Part shown: piece by piece, positions 1 to 11,080 of the stretch
How the letters are laid out: every line of letters starts with the position of its first letter
Numbering within the stretch: the stretch's first letter is position 1
DNA from: Cyanodermella asteris
Taxonomy: Eukaryota > Ascomycota > Lecanoromycetes > Ostropales > Stictidaceae
Assembly: GCA_900618795.1 (NCBI GenBank)
Contig: UYJD01000015.1
Location: 379,034-443,033, forward strand
Length of the DNA stretch: 64,000 nt
Reading direction: 5' to 3'
The notes under the pieces: model-generated
Told to the model about the DNA's origin: nothing
Database searches by the model: none
What the model saw: only the letters and a program-made list of their open reading frames with translations
Translations under genes and position numbers: made by a program

Positions 1-323
1 GGACGACGAATTCGAGGACTTTCCCGTTGAAGGTGAGAACAGAGGCACCAACAACATCTCAAGCGCACGAATGCGACGGCGAAGAATGCGTACACTGACC
101 ATGGTTGTCCCTACAGACTGGCCGGAAGAGGAGACAGAGGCTGCGGCCGGAAATGCACATCTCTGGGAAGAGAGCTGGGATGATGACGACGAGAATGAGG
201 ACTTTTCAAAGATCTTAAAGTACGTTCCGTGGCACGAATATCTGTCTGCCCGAGATGGTGCCTGAGCAATGTTGCTGACGAAAGGACAGGGAGGAGTTAC
301 AGAAGGTTAAGAACCAGAAGTAA
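1..323 (+). CDS. sem1: SEM1/DSS1, 26S proteasome lid subunit (5' end outside the window)
   Basis: Small acidic protein of the 19S proteasome lid that also serves in TREX-2 mRNA export and BRCA2-type complexes. Three exon pieces join in frame: 2-32, 117-219 and 290-323, with introns 33-116 (GTGAGA...CTACAG) and 220-289 (GTACGT...GACAG). The joined peptide shows the family hallmarks: an acidic DDEFEDFPVEDW segment, then HLWEESWDDDD and EDFSKILKEELQKVKNQK before the TAA at 321-323. The start codon and first residues lie before base 1. Without splicing neither half of the conserved core is complete, which supports the intron calls. It converges on the PGK gene. Identification is firm because the WEESWDDD signature is nearly unique to SEM1/DSS1. 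Confidence 0.92.
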
Positions 324-642
324 TGAGATGATGCGCAGATACTTGCGCAAATGCATGGAGACGATAGTCGGGACAAGTTCGACGTGCATGAAGATGGATG
401 AACAATATCAGGAGCGAAGATCCGCTCGGATTCGACGGCCGTTCAATGACACTTTCAAAACGAAACCGTTGCTCTCCTTCGCATCTCATCAGGCTGGAAA
501 CTGAGAGTGATCATACTCTGAAGCGGTCTCGTTGGTCCGATCGATATGTGTCTATACTGGTGCTAAACTACAGTTTTTGCTTCGCCGTGATGCCTTTATG
601 GTACAAGATCAGGCCTTCGAGCGGACATGGGGCTGGCAATGC
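324..642. other. Intergenic, SEM1/PGK 3' ends
   Basis: Converging 3' ends of SEM1 and PGK. The short ORFs here show no family features, and I see no RNA gene or repeat. Confidence 0.6.
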
Positions 643-1396
643 CTACTTACTTGACAGAGCAGTGATGCCCGGCAGCTCTTTGCCTTCAAGCAGCTCCAAG
701 CTGGCTCCTCCGCCGGTCGACACGTGGCTGAGCTTGTCCTCGACACCATATTTGGCGGCAACCGTCGCCGTATCGCCACCACCAATGATGACGGTCTTGC
801 CATTGCCTGCGGCGGCGACAGCGGCGTCCATGGTTGCTCGTGTACCCTTGGCAAATGCGTCGAACTCGAAGACACCGGGAGGACCGTTCCAGAGGATTGT
901 CGAAGCCTTGTTGATGGTCTCCTTGAATTTCTCAATCGACTTGTCGCCGCAGTCGAGACCCATCCAGCCATCCGGAACACCGTCCGCGTCTGTTGCGTAG
1001 CCGGTCTTTGCGTCCTTGGCGAACTTGTCCGCAGTGATGTAGTCGTTGGGAAGGACGATCTCGACATTGTTCTTCTTTGCCTTCTCGACCAGATCGCCAA
1101 CCGTCTTGCTGCCAGCCTCGTCAAACAGCGAGTTGCCAATCTTGACGCCCTCAAGGGTCTTCTTGAAAGTGAAAGCCATGCCACCGCAGATGATCAAGCT
1201 GTTGACCTTTCCCAACAAGTTATCGATCAACTGGATCTTGTCACTGACTTTGGCACCACCCAAAATGGCCAAGAAGGGGCGCTTCGGGTTCTCCAGCGCC
1301 GCAGCAAAGTAATCCAGCTCCTTCTTCATCAGATATCCACTCGCCTGCTGCGGCAAGTCGACACCCACCATACTGCTGTGCGCACGGTGCGCAGTT

Positions 1397-1429
<33 letters not shown>

Positions 1430-2148
1430 GCAGTCAGACCCTTCCTGAATTCCTCGACCTTGCTCTTGTCCGCCTTGACCTTTTTGCCGTCGGCGTCCTT
1501 GCTGCTGCCCTCCTCTTCGACGTGGAATCGCAGGTTCTCGAGCAGGATGACGGAGCCCTCCGGCGCGCTGTTGACCGTCTTCTCGGTTTCCGGGCCGACG
1601 CAGTCGTCTGTGAAGATGACCTTCTTGCCGTCTAGCTGCTTCTCCAGCTCTGGAATGACCGGCTTGAGAGAGTACTTGTCGTTGCGCTTGCCGTCCGGGC
1701 GGCCGAGATGGGACATGAGGATCACGGCTTTGGCGCCGGAGGAGAGGGCTTTCTTGATGGTCGGTACGGCACCGACGATGCGCTGGTTGTTGGTGACATT
1801 CTTGTCAGAGTCGAGCGGGACGTTAAAGTCGACCTGGAGAAGAGGATGTTAGCCAATTGCTTTCGTGGCCGAAGTCAGTTGTGTTGGGGGTTGTGCAAGG
1901 TCTGCGTCAAGATTCCACACAGAGGCTTTGGGAAGCTTCCCAGCACCTTTCGCTGCTAATTCATCTTGCTCCCGGAACATCAAGCTTGCTTGCTAGACGG
2001 TCTGCAGGTTGACCGCAAGTCACTAGCACGCAAGACATGGATAGAGACTTTATAGCACGTGAAAGCAGATGCATCCACTTACCCGAATCAGCACTCTCTT
2101 TCCCTTGACATCGACATCGTCGATCGAGAGCTTGTTGGATAAAGACAT
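643..2148 (-). CDS. pgk1: Phosphoglycerate kinase
   Basis: Cytosolic glycolytic enzyme that transfers phosphate from 1,3-bisphosphoglycerate to ADP. Two exons on the minus strand: 2148-2083 (22 codons, starting [18 protein letters not shown]) and 1833-643. They are joined across a 249-nt intron with GTAAGT donor and CAG acceptor. The product is 418 aa, the normal PGK length. Visible motifs are VDFNVP just after the junction, the SHLGRPDG substrate loop at residues 63-70, LLENLRFH, and the nucleotide-binding [13 protein letters not shown] near residue 375. It ends ALSSK. The intron is long for this genome, and a long first intron after about 20 codons is plausible in a highly expressed glycolytic gene. 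The family call is certain; the only soft point is the last few residues, because GTAAGT overlaps the stop region and a tiny extra exon is conceivable. Confidence 0.96.
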
Positions 2149-2587
2149 GATGTGTTTCGGTTTCAATTCAAGGATTTGCAAACAGGAGAAATCTGCGGAT
2201 CAACTGCGAGAATTCGGTCTCCACATATGTGAGCGCGTTTCCGGCGGGGTTTGTTTGGATTCGGGTGGGGCGCTCAAAGATCTTGCGATGACGTTCCGAG
2301 TCTGCCCGCAACATCTCTGTCACAAGCATGCCTGGTGTTCAACTTAGCGGAAACCTCGTTCAGATGACATTTACGTCTTTGCAATGGGAGAAAAAAAAGT
2401 GTAATGCTTCAAGTCTTGTCTGATTTCTCGCGAAACTTATAAAATGTAATGAGGCATATCAGATCCAGCAGCTGGATCAAAGCTCTCTATACTGATGGTG
2501 TTCCGCATCTTGTAAGACATAGATGGAACGGCCGAGAACATCTTGTTGCCTCGGAGCAGGTAGCATTACTGGCACCTTCTCTATCCT
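2149..2587. promoter_or_regulatory. PGK upstream region
   Basis: Lies between the PGK start and the 3' end of the aldo-keto reductase. On the minus strand a TATA-like TTTTATAAG (2436-2445) sits about 290 bp before the PGK ATG, with an A-run at about 2391-2398. It is probably the PGK promoter; no individual factor site is claimed. Confidence 0.35.
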
Positions 2588-3580
2588 TCAGTGCTTGCCC
2601 TCCAAATCGTCAAAGAAGCTGCGTCCAAAGTCGGCTGAGCTGTCATTGAAACGCGCCTTCTTGTCTAGTGCCGAGATCTTCTGCATATCACCATCCGAAA
2701 GCTTGAAGAGTCCACCCATATTCTCCTCAATGCGCTTCGGTGTCTTTGACTTGGGAATGACCGAGTGACCGTTGGTGTAACCCCAAGCCAAGGCAATCTG
2801 AGCGCCGCTCTTGTTGTACTTCTTTCCAATTTCGACGAGGACGGGATCCTCAATGAGCTTCGGAAGCTTCTTGCCAGCGGCGTATGTCTCGTTGGCGTTG
2901 CCGAAGGGAGAATAGGCCGTGACCGCAATGTTTTTCTTCTTGTGGAAGTCCACGAAATCCTTTTGCTGGAGGTATGGGTGGAGTTCGATCTGGTGGGCGT
3001 GAGGCGCGACCTCAGACTCCTTGATCAGACGCTCAAGCTCGGCCTGGGAGAAATTGCTGACGCCAATTGACTTGGCCTTGCCGGTCTTGTACACCTTCTC
3101 GATCACCGCCTTCCAGGTCTGCGTCCTGTTAGTGTTTTTCTAGCAAGCCTTTAGCACAGCACTCACGTCAAGGTAATCAACATCAATGACCGCAGACTTG
3201 CCATCGCTGGTCTTCGGGAACAGCTCATCGCCACGTTTCCATGCTACCGGCCAATGAATGAGGTAGAGATCGACATAGTCGGTGTCGAGGAGTTTCAGGG
3301 ACTTATTGATAGCAGCCTCGACGTCCTCTGGATGGTGGTCATGGTTCCAAAGTTTGGTCACCAGGAAGACCTCCTCCCGAGGAACGCCTGAGCGCTTGAT
3401 GCCATCGGCACAAGCAGGCTCTGTGCCGTAGACGTGTGCAGTGTCGACGTGCCTGTAGCCAGCCTTGAGAGCCTCATACACGGCATCAGACTGTGACTCC
3501 TTATCTTGCCAGGTACCGAAGCCCAGCACGGGCATGTCGGCACCAGTGGCCATCTTGATTCCCGCAGTTGCTGGCGCCAT
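2588..3580 (-). CDS. NADP-dependent aldo-keto reductase
   Basis: Single-domain (beta/alpha)8 barrel reductase of the AKR superfamily, probably reducing aldehydes or keto sugars with NADPH (glycerol dehydrogenase or aldehyde reductase type). Exons 3580-3167 and 3118-2588 join in phase 0 across a 48-nt intron (GTGAGT...CGCAG), giving 314 aa, normal for the family. The catalytic tetrad is visible: D46 and Y51 (VDTAHVYGTE), K76 (VTKLWN) and H109 (DLYLIHWP). GVSNFSQAEL and the cofactor-binding IPKSKTPKRIEEN follow in exon 2. I chose the ATG at 3580 (MAPATAG) because the fold begins soon after; an in-frame ATG at 3670 would add 30 unlikely residues. The substrate cannot be read from the sequence. 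Confidence 0.9.
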
Positions 3581-4448
3581 AGTGGGAGATCTCGCACGGT
3601 GCCACAAAGGTCCTTGTCGATACAGCTTGGCGGTGTCTTTAGGGTGAAACGAGGCTAGAGTGCCGAACACTGGTTTGAGTAAGAATGAAGGAGAAGAGTG
3701 AGGGGCGGTGTTTGAGTCCTATGTCTGTATCCTGGTCAATAGGTGGGGCGCTGCTTCCTTGACGACTCAGCCGGGCTCGAGTGAGCGGCAAGCAAGTGTT
3801 TCAAGGGTCAGCTAACGGCGTCTTGCCTGCCAGGGAATTCCTGAATTCATATTCGCCTGCTGCCATACATTCATTCAGATGCGCTTTTGTTTAATGGTCT
3901 ACCACATTCAACAGTAAAATCGCCGACGAGTATGTTGCAACCCGCTCAAACTCTAGCGAACTATCAATTCACGTGCTTATAGACATTCCAAACACGTCAA
4001 AGCAATCCTCAAGCCGATGCTTCGCGAGGCTGGTCATCAAGGAAGATTCAGCAATGGACGGCCGCAGGGTGGTCTCCATACATCGCTCTAGTAGACAAGG
4101 GTGGGGGTTGAGCTCCTTCAGGTTCACAATGGCACTCTTGACATGCGATGACGTCGTGCTACTTGGTGAGGCTGAAGCCGACAGGGATTCCTGCCGGGCG
4201 GAGAGAGGTCGTTGCCGATGTCTACCGGTATCTCTGCCACTACTGACGCAGCCAAGTACCCAAATAGGCACCCGGAAAGTAGCTAATGAAATACTGGACA
4301 AGCTCTTGAGCCACCTCGAAGCGTATAAGGCTCACGTCAAGCATCGCTATGGCATATTTCCAAAGCTTTATAGGCTTTGCATCGATCAGTGAAGTCGATT
4401 TCATTCTTTCGAACGAGATTGGGATCACAAAGAAAGGTTCTCGAGTGT
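3581..4448. other. Intergenic, no gene seen
   Basis: Contains overlapping ORFs of about 110-139 codons on both strands (3969-4392), but none has a recognisable domain or credible splice partner. It includes the upstream region of the aldo-keto reductase and the 3' flank of the carrier gene. Confidence 0.5.
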
Positions 4449-5770
4449 TCAAGCCACCGACTGCGTTGCCTTCAGCGCAGCAACCACAGTGAAGGCCAAA
4501 ACTGGACTGACTACGTAACTAATCGCCGGGGACTTTGCAATTCCCCTCTTCTCATCATCATCCGCACCCGACACATCAGCCAAGGCCGTCAACTTCATCG
4601 CCGGTGGGCCGGTCGGCATCAGCATCATGGTGAACCAAAGCACGGGGTCATCGCTGAGCACTCCGGTCCTCGATGCAAGTAGGTAGATGACCCCAACCGA
4701 TATGACTGGCCACAAGACGAATCGGACCGCGAGGATAATCACCATTGAGCTCCAAGGAACCTTCCCACTGTCCTGCCCATTTTTCATTCGCCGCAGCGTA
4801 TCCGAAAGCTTCACGCCGACGACCACGACTTGTAGGGCTGCGAAGAGGTCGCCGATGTTCTTGATTGAGACTGTCAGCCAGGCGTTCAGATACCCACCTT
4901 CGTTTTGGCTGTTGAATAATACTCTGTGCAATGCAGGAGTGAAACTGATGACTGCTCCGATTACAGCGCCGATCAATGGCGCGTTCAGGAAATCATAAGC
5001 AATCTCCAATATCTTCTGAGTCCACGATGGAAGCTGCTCAAATCGACGACGGCCTGACTTGTAGGCAAGCGGCATAACGTGATTGTATTCGTGCACAATC
5101 GGCCTGGGAAGCAGTGACGATTCCTCGTTGATGGTCTCCTCGGAATCAGAAGCCGTGCCGTTTTCTTCCCCGGAGCCTTGTTGGCTTTCGGTATTCAGAA
5201 GCCGTGGACCAAGGGCGAAGGTCACCATATTTCCAACCACGGCATTGACCAGAAAGTAGCTCTTGGCGCGTTCAAGTGCATCGTCCGGAGTATCATTGGG
5301 ATCGGTCAGCAGTTGCGTTAGCACACCAGCGGAGCCGAGAGACTGCACGAGGAGGAGTGGCAAGCTGGTCGTGTTGTTGAAGCACAAGGCCGGGGTAATC
5401 CGTTGCGGAAGGTTCGTGTATAAGCTGAGCAGCAGTCCGAGGCCCATGGATGTGAAGGTGTAGAAAGCAGCCCAAACTAGTGTAACATGTCAGCCGCGCC
5501 TTGCCACTATTTCGTGGTCGGAAACACCAAGAAAGATATACCTAGTATCGGCAGATAATTGAGGGCTGTACCCGCATGAAGCTGGCTACCGACGTTCACA
5601 ATAAGCAGCGCCGGCAGAAACAAGCGCACGCAAATTCGGCTGATTCGCGAAGCGGCATGCTCGTCAAGTAAATCAAACTGAGTCGCGATCACTCCATAGA
5701 AGATAGTCAAGAGGACAGAGACCGATGCTTGGACTGCGCCGAGGAAAACCTCTCCCAAAGCGCTGGACAT
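4449..5770 (-). CDS. PIN-like (auxin efflux carrier family) membrane transporter
   Basis: Predicted 418-aa multi-pass membrane protein of the Mem_trans family, which in fungi includes uncharacterised ER or plasma-membrane carriers related to plant PIN/PILS proteins. Exons 5770-5542 and 5476-4449 join as VAL-TRP across a 65-nt intron (GTATAT...ACTAG). The N-terminal half has hydrophobic segments around FLGAVQASVSVLL, LFLPALLIVNVG and MGLGLLLSLYTNLPQ. A charged, acidic cytosolic loop (residues about 190-235, Glu/Ser rich with SLLPRP) separates these from C-terminal helices containing NIGDLFAALQVVVVG and LMPTGPPAMKLTALADV, the family-typical region. The substrate is unknown; fungal members have not been shown to carry auxin, so the name is by homology only. 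Confidence 0.85.
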
Positions 5771-6290
5771 GGTTGCCTACATACACGCTTGAGGAATGTA
5801 AGGGACGTGGAGGTGAACACCTACGTGCAGGGCGAGGAGGTGGGAGCATGCCATCGTCCCAGCGCTCGCGCTAGCTCCAGATTCGACGAACTAGGTACTT
5901 GAAGGCAGGTACGATTGTGTTGATGCCGATTGAGATGGTTGATGAGGGAGCCATACGCAGCACGCGACCTTATCGCATCCGTTGCGCGTCGTCGATCCGG
6001 CCTTATCTGTGAACGTGTGTAACACGATCTGCCGGGCATGGCATTTTCCCGACGACAGCATCCAATTTGGACATCGTGCTGTGACGTCCTAAGCCCGCTT
6101 GTCACCAGTCACATTTCTGCTTGATTCTGACCGTAGTCCATGGTTAAAATCAAGATGTGCTTAGAATACAGAAATGCCTGCTTGAAGGCTTTTTTGAAGC
6201 CGTTTTCGACCTGAAATTTTGTTGCGCAAGTATCGTACTCTCATGTTGTAGGCCACTTCCTCTTCCTCTGTATACTCGCCTGATTCGGCA
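5771..6290. other. Intergenic, no gene seen
   Basis: 5' flank of the PIN-like carrier and 3' flank of the sugar transporter. A 94-codon minus-strand ORF here has no domain character. Confidence 0.5.
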
Positions 6291-8230
6291 TTAGTCTGAG
6301 TGCTGAGCATCAAGTTTCTTGCCGCCGGTGTGCCACTGTGCAGCCTGCGATTCTCCCACGCTAGCGCTCCTCATGGCCTCACCCACATTCAAGTTCTCAG
6401 ACTTGAGCGCTGCAAAGTGTTTCTCGGCGTCCCAATTCCAGATGCTGTCGCACGAGAAGACAAGATCAATCTCTTCGAGTGTGCGTTGGTTTGTTTCTGG
6501 GTATAGAGCCCACACCACGATGATGGCGAGGATGTTCACACCGCCAAAAATATAAAGCGTCTTCTCGTTGAGGCGCGCAAAGATGGTCGGGAGCAGCAAA
6601 ACCTATGCGGACACATCAGCTTCCAGCATTTGCATCGGCGGATCTGATAAATACTCACACACCAGCCGTTCCCAATGGACCAGCCTACGACACCCCAAGC
6701 GTTGCCTCTGGCTCTGACCTGCAGTGGAAATATTTCAGCTGCACCAATATTAGCACCCATCGCAGGATATCACGGTATGTGAGCAACGCATACCGGGATA
6801 GAGCCACGGCACAGTCAGCCAGGTCGCTCCAAAGATTGCGGTATACAAGAAAACGAAGAAAACGGCGGCGCCACCGATGTGGGCCTTCGAAGGGCCGACA
6901 GCGTTCGAGGCAGCATATGCGAGTCCTCCAGCACAGAAGCAGGCAATCCCTTGCCCGACAGCGCCCCAATAGAGCGTATATCGTCGCCCAATTCGATCCA
7001 GGGTGAAGACACAAATCAGAGTCGCAAACTGTTCGCATGTCAGCACATCCGTCTTGTTGGCATTCCCAGAACCGCATAGATCTCTACCATGTATGTGATG
7101 TTATTCAAGCCGCTCACCCACTGGCGATCCTTCGGACCGATACCTGCAATGGTGAAGATCTCTGGTCCGTAGATGGTGATCCCCGCAATCCCAATCCATT
7201 CTTGCAGAATCTGCAGCCAGATGACCAACTGCACCCGTCGTGCAGTATGGAGCTTGCCCATCTTGATCCCTAACAGCATATGGAAGTAGCCAGTTTGTTT
7301 CGAGTTTTCCTGCACTGCCTTGTTCAGACTGACAATATCGTAGAACTCGGATTCCGTAGCCGGATCGTTTTCACCACGTAGCCGGCCCAGGATATACCGA
7401 GCTTCATCTTCACGGCCCTCTTTCACCAGCCAGCGTGGCGACTCGGGCATGAACCAAACCAGGCAGAACAGACCTATGAGCGGCACGATCTGGAAGGCAA
7501 CCGGGAATCGCCAAATGAAGCTCGAAGTTCCGTCACCATAAAAAGAGGTTCCGTATTCGAGCCAGTAGGCGACGACCACGCCGAATATGTTCAGTGTAAA
7601 CTCCATGGAAACGAATGCTCCCCGAGATTGATGCGAAGCTGTCTCTGTAGCCCAAACTGGCGTGATCGCATTCAAGATACCCGTACCGACGCCATTGAAT
7701 ACCCTTGCGCAGAACATCCAATTGGCATTCTGAGCTGACGACTTCACATTGTCAGTACATGAACAAATCTCGGATTGCCATTGAAGGCCTTACCTGCAGC
7801 ACTGCACCTACAATCGTCCACAGTGCGCCAAAAGCAATGGTCGTGATGCGGCCATATCGATCGCCCAGCCATCCGCCCCAAAACGCGCCGACGAGTGTTC
7901 CGGGAAGATAATATATTGCGACGATTCCACCTTGCAACAGCGGCTTGTCGACGACCACAAGTTGCTCAGCTTCATCCCAGTGCCCAAAGCCCATGAGTTG
8001 TGCATAGTCGCGCGTGGTGTTCACACCGCCCATCAAACCTGTTTCAGAGGTCTCAGCGCATGGCTACAAGCACATCTGTTTGAGAACTTCGATTCCGACC
8101 CACCTTGATCATAGCCGAAGAAGAATATTGACAACCCGGCGACGAGGTTGATCGCGATGAGCAACTTTCTCTGCTGCAGCCGATTGACAACACCATGCTT
8201 GGTGAAGTACGAAGGTATAAGGTAGACCAT
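6291..8230 (-). CDS. MFS sugar transporter
   Basis: Plasma-membrane sugar/proton symporter of the major facilitator superfamily, 546 aa from six exons: 8230-8104, 8038-7794, 7729-7088, 7028-6794, 6738-6659 and 6602-6291. All junctions keep frame. Signature motifs are FFFGYDQG in the first helix, GGWLGDRYGR between helices 2 and 3, PESPRWLVKEGR after helix 6, and PETNQRTLEEID after helix 12. The usual QQxxGxN stretch of hexose carriers reads LQEWIGIAG here, so glucose specificity is uncertain; lactose/cellobiose-type or quinate-type relatives are possible. The third exon could begin 12 nt earlier at an AAG acceptor (adding SSAQ) instead of the CAG used here; both keep frame. The neighbours do not reveal the substrate. 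Confidence 0.9.
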
Positions 8231-8923
8231 GCTGTCGAAAACCTGCAGCACCACCAACACGTAAACGAAGAATGAAAGAGATGGCCAGCAGAAATTCAAA
8301 TGTGTGTCCGCTCTGTATATCGTGTCTGTACCATTCTGGCGGGTACGAGACCACGGGAGGAATCGAAGGAATGCATCCTTTGCTGCAACGCTGTATTGAG
8401 GATGTCCCGACGGTCAGAACTTTCCACCCCACGAAAGTGCTCTCCACGGGAATTACGATAGCAGAGACGGCAAGTCATCCACTGATAACCCACAACAAGC
8501 TGTCTTGGAGGACCCACATGGTTAGAGCGGATCTGTGGAGCTTGGCTCCAGCGCGTTGTTGACAAGGAAAATCGGGGAAGGAAATCCGTCATGCATGCAT
8601 TCGTGGTTGTAGAAGAGTTGCTCGATGCATCAGGTACGCACAACTCGCCCAGCACGTTTGACCGTTGCGCACCGTGAATATAAGTCCTACCGTCGATCAT
8701 GATGAGGTCAGATTCATCGGGGAGGTGAATTCAAACACATCACTTTCAGTCTGCCCTTGGCGTTACTATTTGTGTTGATTGATTATTGGTGCCAAAATAA
8801 AACCTCGTTTGTCCTCAACTTTACCCTATTCATGCAAGAAACTCAAACCGGGCTTGGTCAATGCAAGACTCATCTATCCATGATCTAAAGTATCCGATAC
8901 GCTGAAATAAGTCGACTTCGTTC
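8231..8923. other. Intergenic, sugar transporter upstream region
   Basis: Upstream of the sugar transporter and downstream of the mitochondrial carrier. ORFs of 96-134 codons occur on both strands but look like chance. No clear element. Confidence 0.5.
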
Positions 8924-10018
8924 TCAGGTTCGGCGCTTTTCCAGGTAGGTCCTGCCACTTTCATAAACTCCCAGATAAAGACCACTCCCAACGAACGTCC
9001 AGACGCCCCTGAGAGCGCCGCCGCTGAACAACCCACGAATGCCTTCATGCTTGAAGACGTGCTTTGCGACACCTATGGCTCCAACTCTTCCTTTGTCGCG
9101 GAGTTTGCGAGCTTTCTCGAGCTCTTTCTCGACATCTTTGCCTTGCGCCTGTAGCTGCTTTTTGAGCTCTTCCGTGCTCTTTGAGTCAGCTGCGCTGAGC
9201 ATAATCCTGGTTTTGACGACATCGATGGGTGTCGTTATCACGGCAGCAACAGTGCCTGCAGTTCCTGCACTCAGTCCGGTTAAGACACCCTTTTCTAACC
9301 GTGTCCCTGACCTCGTGCCGTGCAACTCCCGATATTTCAAAGCCCGCTGCTTCAAGTGCTCGAACATGGGGAAGTGCATGGCGGTGAAGGGCAAATTCCT
9401 CGCTATTAAAGCTGTGTAGCCTCTCCATAACTGACTCGGCTTGTTGAACTTGCGCCATGCAGCCATCGTCGCGTTACCGTCAAAGGCTTTGGACCCATCA
9501 CCTCCACTTTTCTGGACCATCTGTGCATTTTGTTTTAACACCTCAGCAGGTGTCAGAATGAAGCACGAGACACATTCAGCGATGGACGAAGCAGCAGAAT
9601 GCACAACCGCATCGGGAACCACACTCTTGCCATTCTGTAATTGTACAGCCTTCGTCAGGCCCGCCTTTACGGCTTCATATGTTGTGAAGAATGCCCCAGC
9701 TGGAAAAAGTCAGCACAAGCAGTCTGGAGTGTGGGGACAAGCCATACATGAAGGGACTGTGGCGAGGATGACGCTGCCGACACCCTGGTATAGCCCACGG
9801 AAAAGAGTTCTCTGCACAGCTCCAGTTTGGACATTTGTATATAGGCGCTTGTAGTCGGGAGACTGTATACGGGTCTTGATAGTGTCAAAGGGATAGACAA
9901 GCAGGTCGACACTGAAAGCAGCCACGGCACCGGCCTAGAATTGGGTCAAAATGACGACGTACGAGCCAGAGGCAGGACTCACGATCAAGATGTCGGTATT
10001 GGTATTACCGAAGGACAT
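8924..10018 (-). CDS. Mitochondrial carrier, S-adenosylmethionine-carrier-like
   Basis: Inner-membrane solute carrier of 332 aa with three tandem carrier repeats. Exons are 10018-9983 (MSFGNTNTDILI), 9934-9748 and 9699-8924. The three signature motifs are present, one per repeat: PFDTIKTR, PAEVLKQN and PIDVVKTR. This set, especially PAEVLKQ, resembles the Pet8/SLC25A26 group that brings S-adenosylmethionine into mitochondria. A charged Lys/Glu-rich loop (SKSTEELKKQLQAQG... to KLRDKG) interrupts the third repeat and may be lineage-specific. Junction residues (LI/AGAV and VPS/SGAFF) restore the conserved helices, supporting both introns. The family is certain; the SAM substrate is an inference from motif resemblance. 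Confidence 0.88.
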
Positions 10019-11080
10019 CTGGTGGCCGGGCGGCAACGGCAAAAAGTGCAAGGTCAATTGGAGCCGAATAGTGTGCAACGCCGTCCGGACGACCCGTCCA
10101 GCTTCCTCAGCGTCCTATGCCCGCAGGTTGCTGACTGTTAGTGCGCCTACACAGAACGCACGGCCGGCTCGGTGAAACGGCTGTCGTATGCAATGAGAGT
10201 GTTCAACACTATGATACTCGCCAATGAGCGGTGTCCACGCTCCTAGTGGAAGGGGTCGTCCAGGGCATGGTGGCGCTATGCCCTCATCGTGCACAGCATA
10301 GTCAATGCCGGGTAGAGCAATGATAGTGAGCCGACGCGAGCGTCGTCACAGGAAGGATTACGGAATGTTGGTCACAGGAACAACTCACCGACAGGGAACA
10401 GGAGAGATGCTCACGACGCCCGAACGTGCGAATTGACGCAAGGGTGGGAATTGCGGCGCTGACGTCATGGCGCCCGAGCTTCAAGTTCGTCATTTCTTGA
10501 CTTTCTCACCTTCAGCGCTCCCCCGCTTGCTCAGAGAACTCGTAATTCCACCTTGAGCAGGTAAAGCAGGGTTTCGTCCGCATCCAAGTTTCTTCCCCGA
10601 CTTAACCAACCCCTAACGCGCACTCCTGTTGCCTGCCTTTGAGGCACTTCTTTACCCTTGATGCTGGCATCTTAGCCGAGCTATTACAGGTCGCCTGAGG
10701 CTAATTGCCCAATCTTCCAATCACGATCCTCCTGACACCTGAAGCCACGCTTGTCGGCCTTGAAAACATACCCTGGTCCCAGCTGCTCACCAAATTGTCA
10801 CTTTCACATCCACTGTGGGACCTGCCTGTGTGGCGTAACCTGACCGAAGTTCAAGTCCAGCCTGTGCCCACTCCTCTATCGTCTCACACTCACCTTGGGT
10901 TCCATCGATTAGAACTTGGTCAGACCCCGCCAGGCGTTCACAAGTCATCTCAATACCATTTTCTGAACAAAGACCATGGATCCAGCCATCAAAAAGACAG
11001 AGGCTTTGCCGAAGTTACAAACACCCCAACGGCACCAAGGTTAGCCTCGCCGTCTCCGCCCAACACATAACAAATTCGTC
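10019..11080. other. Intergenic and probable 5' leader of the DUF3824 gene
   Basis: Divergent interval between the mitochondrial carrier and the DUF3824 gene. The pyrimidine-rich stretch from about 10500 to 11080 probably holds the promoter and leader of the latter. A 121-codon ORF at 10705-11070 has biased, low-information composition and is not called. Confidence 0.5.

Noticed and set aside
724-1635. Long plus-strand ORF of 303 codons
   Set aside because: Antisense shadow of the PGK coding region; no domain, and PGK on the other strand is unmistakable.
10705-11070. 121-codon ORF upstream of the DUF3824 gene
   Set aside because: Pro/Thr/Leu-biased translation of a pyrimidine-rich leader; ends just before the real start.
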